This document shows, one piece after another, positions 32,704-35,000 of a stretch of 35,000 nucleotides of DNA (positions within the stretch are counted from its first letter, which is position 1; every line of letters begins with the position of its first letter). The notes beneath the pieces were generated by a model that saw nothing but the letters and a program-made list of their open reading frames with translations, had not been told where the DNA came from and made no database searches. A program made the translations under genes and the position numbers. The stretch is from Bigelowiella natans CCMP2755 (Eukaryota > Cercozoa > Chlorarachniophyceae), in the NCBI GenBank assembly GCA_000320545.1, contig ADNK01000503.1, forward strand, positions 192,501-227,500. Reading direction: 5' to 3'.

Positions 32704-34238
32704 GTATACCAAATGGAGTACTCCAACACATACACACTCCTCACACATTGTATTTATTATATGACATCGAAATAATGGTTATTTCTCGGTGTTTTAAGTA
32801 TCCTTTGTTTCCTTCTTTTGCTGTTCTCTCATTAACGCTGACGACGAAAACACGGCGATGTTTTAAGATCTGTTGGACGTAGTAGCAATAGCAGCAGCAG
32901 TGGTGGTGGTGGTAGAGACAGTAGTAATAATCTAATCAGCGATGACGACGATAGTCCCTTAACAAAATTGAGCATCACACAGAGGAGGGGACAACAACAG
33001 GATGGAAAAAACAATATTGAAGGAGAAAGGGAAGAGGGGAATGATGATGATAATGACGAGTACAATACTACTACTACTACTACTACTACTACTACAGTGA
33101 GTGCTTCTACTACAAGGAGAAGTACTGCTGAGTCCCCTTCTCCTCCTCCTCCTCTTCCTCCTTCTCTTGCTACTTCTTCCACTGTTATTGCCTCTACTAC
33201 TTCTTCTACTACGATCTCTACTGCTACATCGATGAGAAGGAAAAGGACTGCTATTAAGACTTTAAGTAGTAGCAGAAGTAGTAGTAGCAGCAGCAACAGC
33301 AGCAGCATTACTTCTTCTTCTTCTTCTTCTTCTTCCCCCTTCATTCTCACTCGAAAACATGCCTTAGCAGTAGCAATATTACCTTCGTCATCGTCATCGT
33401 CATTGTTGTCAGCAACAGACAAAGAAACAGTTATTGCAGGGGTCGTCGATGTACAAAAACAAGAAAAAGAACAAGAAGAACAAGAAGAAGAAGAAGAAGA
33501 AGAAGAAGAAAAAGCTGTAGCGGCATTTACAAACAAAAGCATTGGAAATAGCAGCAGCAGCCGCCGTATCTGGCAGCAGTCTTTGAAGAAAATGAAGAAA
33601 AGATACAGGGAGGAGGGGGAAGAGGAGAAGGGGGAGGAAAAGGAGGACAATAAGGAGGGGGGGGAGACTGGTAGCAATACAGACAAAAATAAGAAGAAGA
33701 AGAGTATGCAGCATAAAGGCAGTAATTGCTTGAAAGAAAAAAAGGACTTGGAGGTAAAGCAACCATCTTGCACATCTAAGAGTATAAACGACGACGGCAA
33801 GAACAACGTTGATATTGGAGATGCTTTTAAGAAGCAGATTAATAAAGTAGAGCATCATCAACAACCAACAAGTAGCAGCAGCAGTAGTAGCAGTAGTAGT
33901 AGTAATAGTAGCAGTCGTAGCAGTGTGACGAGGGATCTCAAGTTTGGAACTGCATCATCACAGAGGATGAGGAGGAGGAATAGTAGTAGCGTAACCAGCA
34001 CCCAGGGGAGGAGAGGAAGAAGGAAGAGAAGCAGAAAGAAGACTGTTAGTGTATCATCATCAAATTTTCATGATCAGGTGGTTTTATCATTATGTGTTTG
34101 TAGATAGATTTGTAAGTAGTCAATGCTGAAGAAGAGGAAAAAGAGAAGAGTGAGAAATAAAGAAATTTAGGTCTTTATTAGGATCGTTTGCCAACCCCCT
34201 TCCCCCCCTTTTATGAGGTATTATTGTAGCACGTACAT

Positions 34239-34274
<36 letters not shown>

Positions 34275-34607
34275 TATGTGTGTACAAAAGGGAGATGAAG
34301 AAGCGGATCAAGAGAAACCTTTAGTTCTTCAGCTTATACAAACACGTAACGACAGTTATTATGATGATAATATATGTAGCGCTGCATTGATGATGATGAT
34401 GATGATAGTGATGATGATGATGATGATATCTCGCCCATGCATAATCATAGTGATAATGATGACGATGATGATGATGATGATGATGATGATGATAGCTTGT
34501 TGCTACCAGGTCTACCAGCAGGATGGAATCCTCCCCAATACTTAACACCAATGCCAGTAATCCATCCACAAATCTATTATTTTATCTTGAAGTTTATCAT
34601 GAATATA

Positions 34608-34652
<45 letters not shown>

Positions 34653-34854
34653 ATTAATTATATATATGCAAGGTGCAGTGAGGTTGCTTATTCATTGCTT
34701 GAATGACCATTGTTTCTTCTTCTTCTTCTTCTTCTTCTTCTTCTTCTTCTTTTTCTTCTTTCTTCTTTCTTCTTTATTCTTTGTTGGATGATGAGAAGAT
34801 TCCTTCAGCGAAGAGTTTGAGAGCATACTTGTACACCAACGACGAATACCAAAG
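30684..34854 (+). CDS. Ser-rich nuclear-type protein with possible MBD-like segment, partial at both ends
   Basis: The function is not established. Exons joined by phase: 30684-30818, 30897-31045, 31172-31951, 32178-32556, 32868-34077, 34291-34345, 34510-34556, and about 34796-34854, continuing past the window edge. The first part reads DLLIIWKWLSKKRRARPREE and LLKLYSFNEPPQERRWD. The large exons encode about 780 residues of Lys/Glu-rich and Ser/Thr-rich disordered sequence with several KKKRRR-type basic clusters, suggesting a nuclear protein. The last exons read LPAGWNPPQYLTPMP and AKSLRAYLYTNDEYQ, which recall the LPxGW start and the S-L-x-x-YL helix of methyl-CpG-binding domains; this is a weak motif resemblance. 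The donor at 31951 (GTGAGTATG) is strong and is followed by GAT repeats; skipping it gives a longer frame ending at 32070. The 5' end is unresolved, and exon 3 could use an alternative frame (PSHPPPRSALRAGSFGSAKR). Confidence 0.5.
32155..32169. repeat. Short interstitial telomere-like (CCCTAA)2
   Basis: The sequence TAACCCTAACCCTAA lies in an intron, close to the acceptor at 32177. It is too short to show anything more than a motif match. Confidence 0.5.
32665..32698. repeat. (CT)n microsatellite
   Basis: CT dinucleotide run within the intron 32557-32867 of the Ser-rich gene. Confidence 0.95.
34238..34269. repeat. (AC)n microsatellite
   Basis: AC run in the intron 34078-34290, about 20 nt before the acceptor of the small exon at 34291. 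Confidence 0.95.
34386..34492. repeat. (GAT)n arrays in one intron
   Basis: Two GAT/ATG-phase runs (about 34386-34430 and 34451-34492) fill the intron 34346-34509. They give long Met, Asp or His runs in different frames, which are not taken as coding. Confidence 0.85.
34616..34770. repeat. (TA)n and (TTC)n microsatellites before the last visible exon
   Basis: A TA run (34616-34650) is followed by a long TTC run (about 34717-34770) that ends some 25 nt before the next supported exon, again in the place of a polypyrimidine tract. Confidence 0.9.
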
Positions 34855-35000
34855 GTAGCCGTAAAGATACTTATATGTTGTAAATAGTGGCAAGAACGTC
34901 GTAGAAGATATCGTCGTCATCGAGTAGTTTTTTTCGCCGAAGTAATGTAAGTAGTAGCAGCTCAATTCTCAGTAAGAGAAGATACATGATGGCCATGGTG

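Noticed and set aside
32832-33806. A 324-residue minus-strand open frame, hydrophobic with Leu, Ser and Phe runs
   Set aside because: It is the shadow of trinucleotide repeats in the plus-strand Ser/Glu-rich exon 32868-34077. It has no motif, and its Leu runs are antisense of CAG, AGT and GAA repeats.
34386-34492. Poly-Met, poly-Asp or poly-His coding from GAT arrays
   Set aside because: The arrays lie between phase-matched exons (34345 and 34510) and are open in all frames only because GAT repeats contain no stop.
1393-34770. Tandem arrays considered as CRISPR or satellite
   Set aside because: Units are 2, 3 or 6 bp without spacers, so they are ordinary microsatellites.
1-35000. tRNA, rRNA, reverse transcriptase, transposase or viral genes
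   Set aside because: No cloverleaf, rRNA core, or polymerase/integrase motif was recognised by reading; a dedicated search was not possible.

Overview
The window is intron-rich nuclear DNA of a eukaryote, probably a unicellular one. No operons, tRNA, rRNA, CRISPR or intact transposons are visible. Joining GT-AG introns on conserved protein motifs gives seven multi-exon genes with more than 70 introns. Every join keeps the reading frame, and that is the main support for the models. Exons are often 50-120 nt, with two microexons of 20 and 24 nt, and most introns carry microsatellites. A fungal-type Zn2Cys6 finger, a long-chain mannitol dehydrogenase and this gene architecture would fit a stramenopile-like protist. 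That placement is a low-confidence inference.

Layout: (1) 1-194, possible 3' end of a plus-strand gene. (2) 1150-5880 minus, 21-exon FAD amine/polyamine oxidase. (3) 5881-7127, spacer with a degenerate tandem repeat. (4) 7128-8561 minus, Zn2Cys6 protein. (5) 9228-11675 plus, ZZ/C1-like plus RING E3 ubiquitin ligase. (6) 12461-19140 minus, 22-exon long-chain mannitol dehydrogenase continuing in frame into two EF-hands. (7) 19910-25493 plus, GLE1-like mRNA-export factor with a long N-terminal part starting MGCVCCC. (8) 26556-29526 minus, five-finger C2H2 protein. (9) about 30684 to the right edge, plus, a Ser-rich gene with a possible methyl-CpG-binding-like segment, incomplete at both ends.

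The genes look like unrelated housekeeping and regulatory neighbours: polyamine and polyol metabolism, ubiquitination, mRNA export and DNA binding. They are not a pathway cluster. The most notable protein is the mannitol dehydrogenase joined to EF-hands, which suggests calcium control of polyol metabolism. At the DNA level, (TTC)n tracts act as polypyrimidine tracts before several 3' splice sites, GAT and AGT repeats sit at donors, and some repeats are translated as acidic, Gln or Ser runs. A CTAG-rich spacer type occurs in the convergent intergenic regions.
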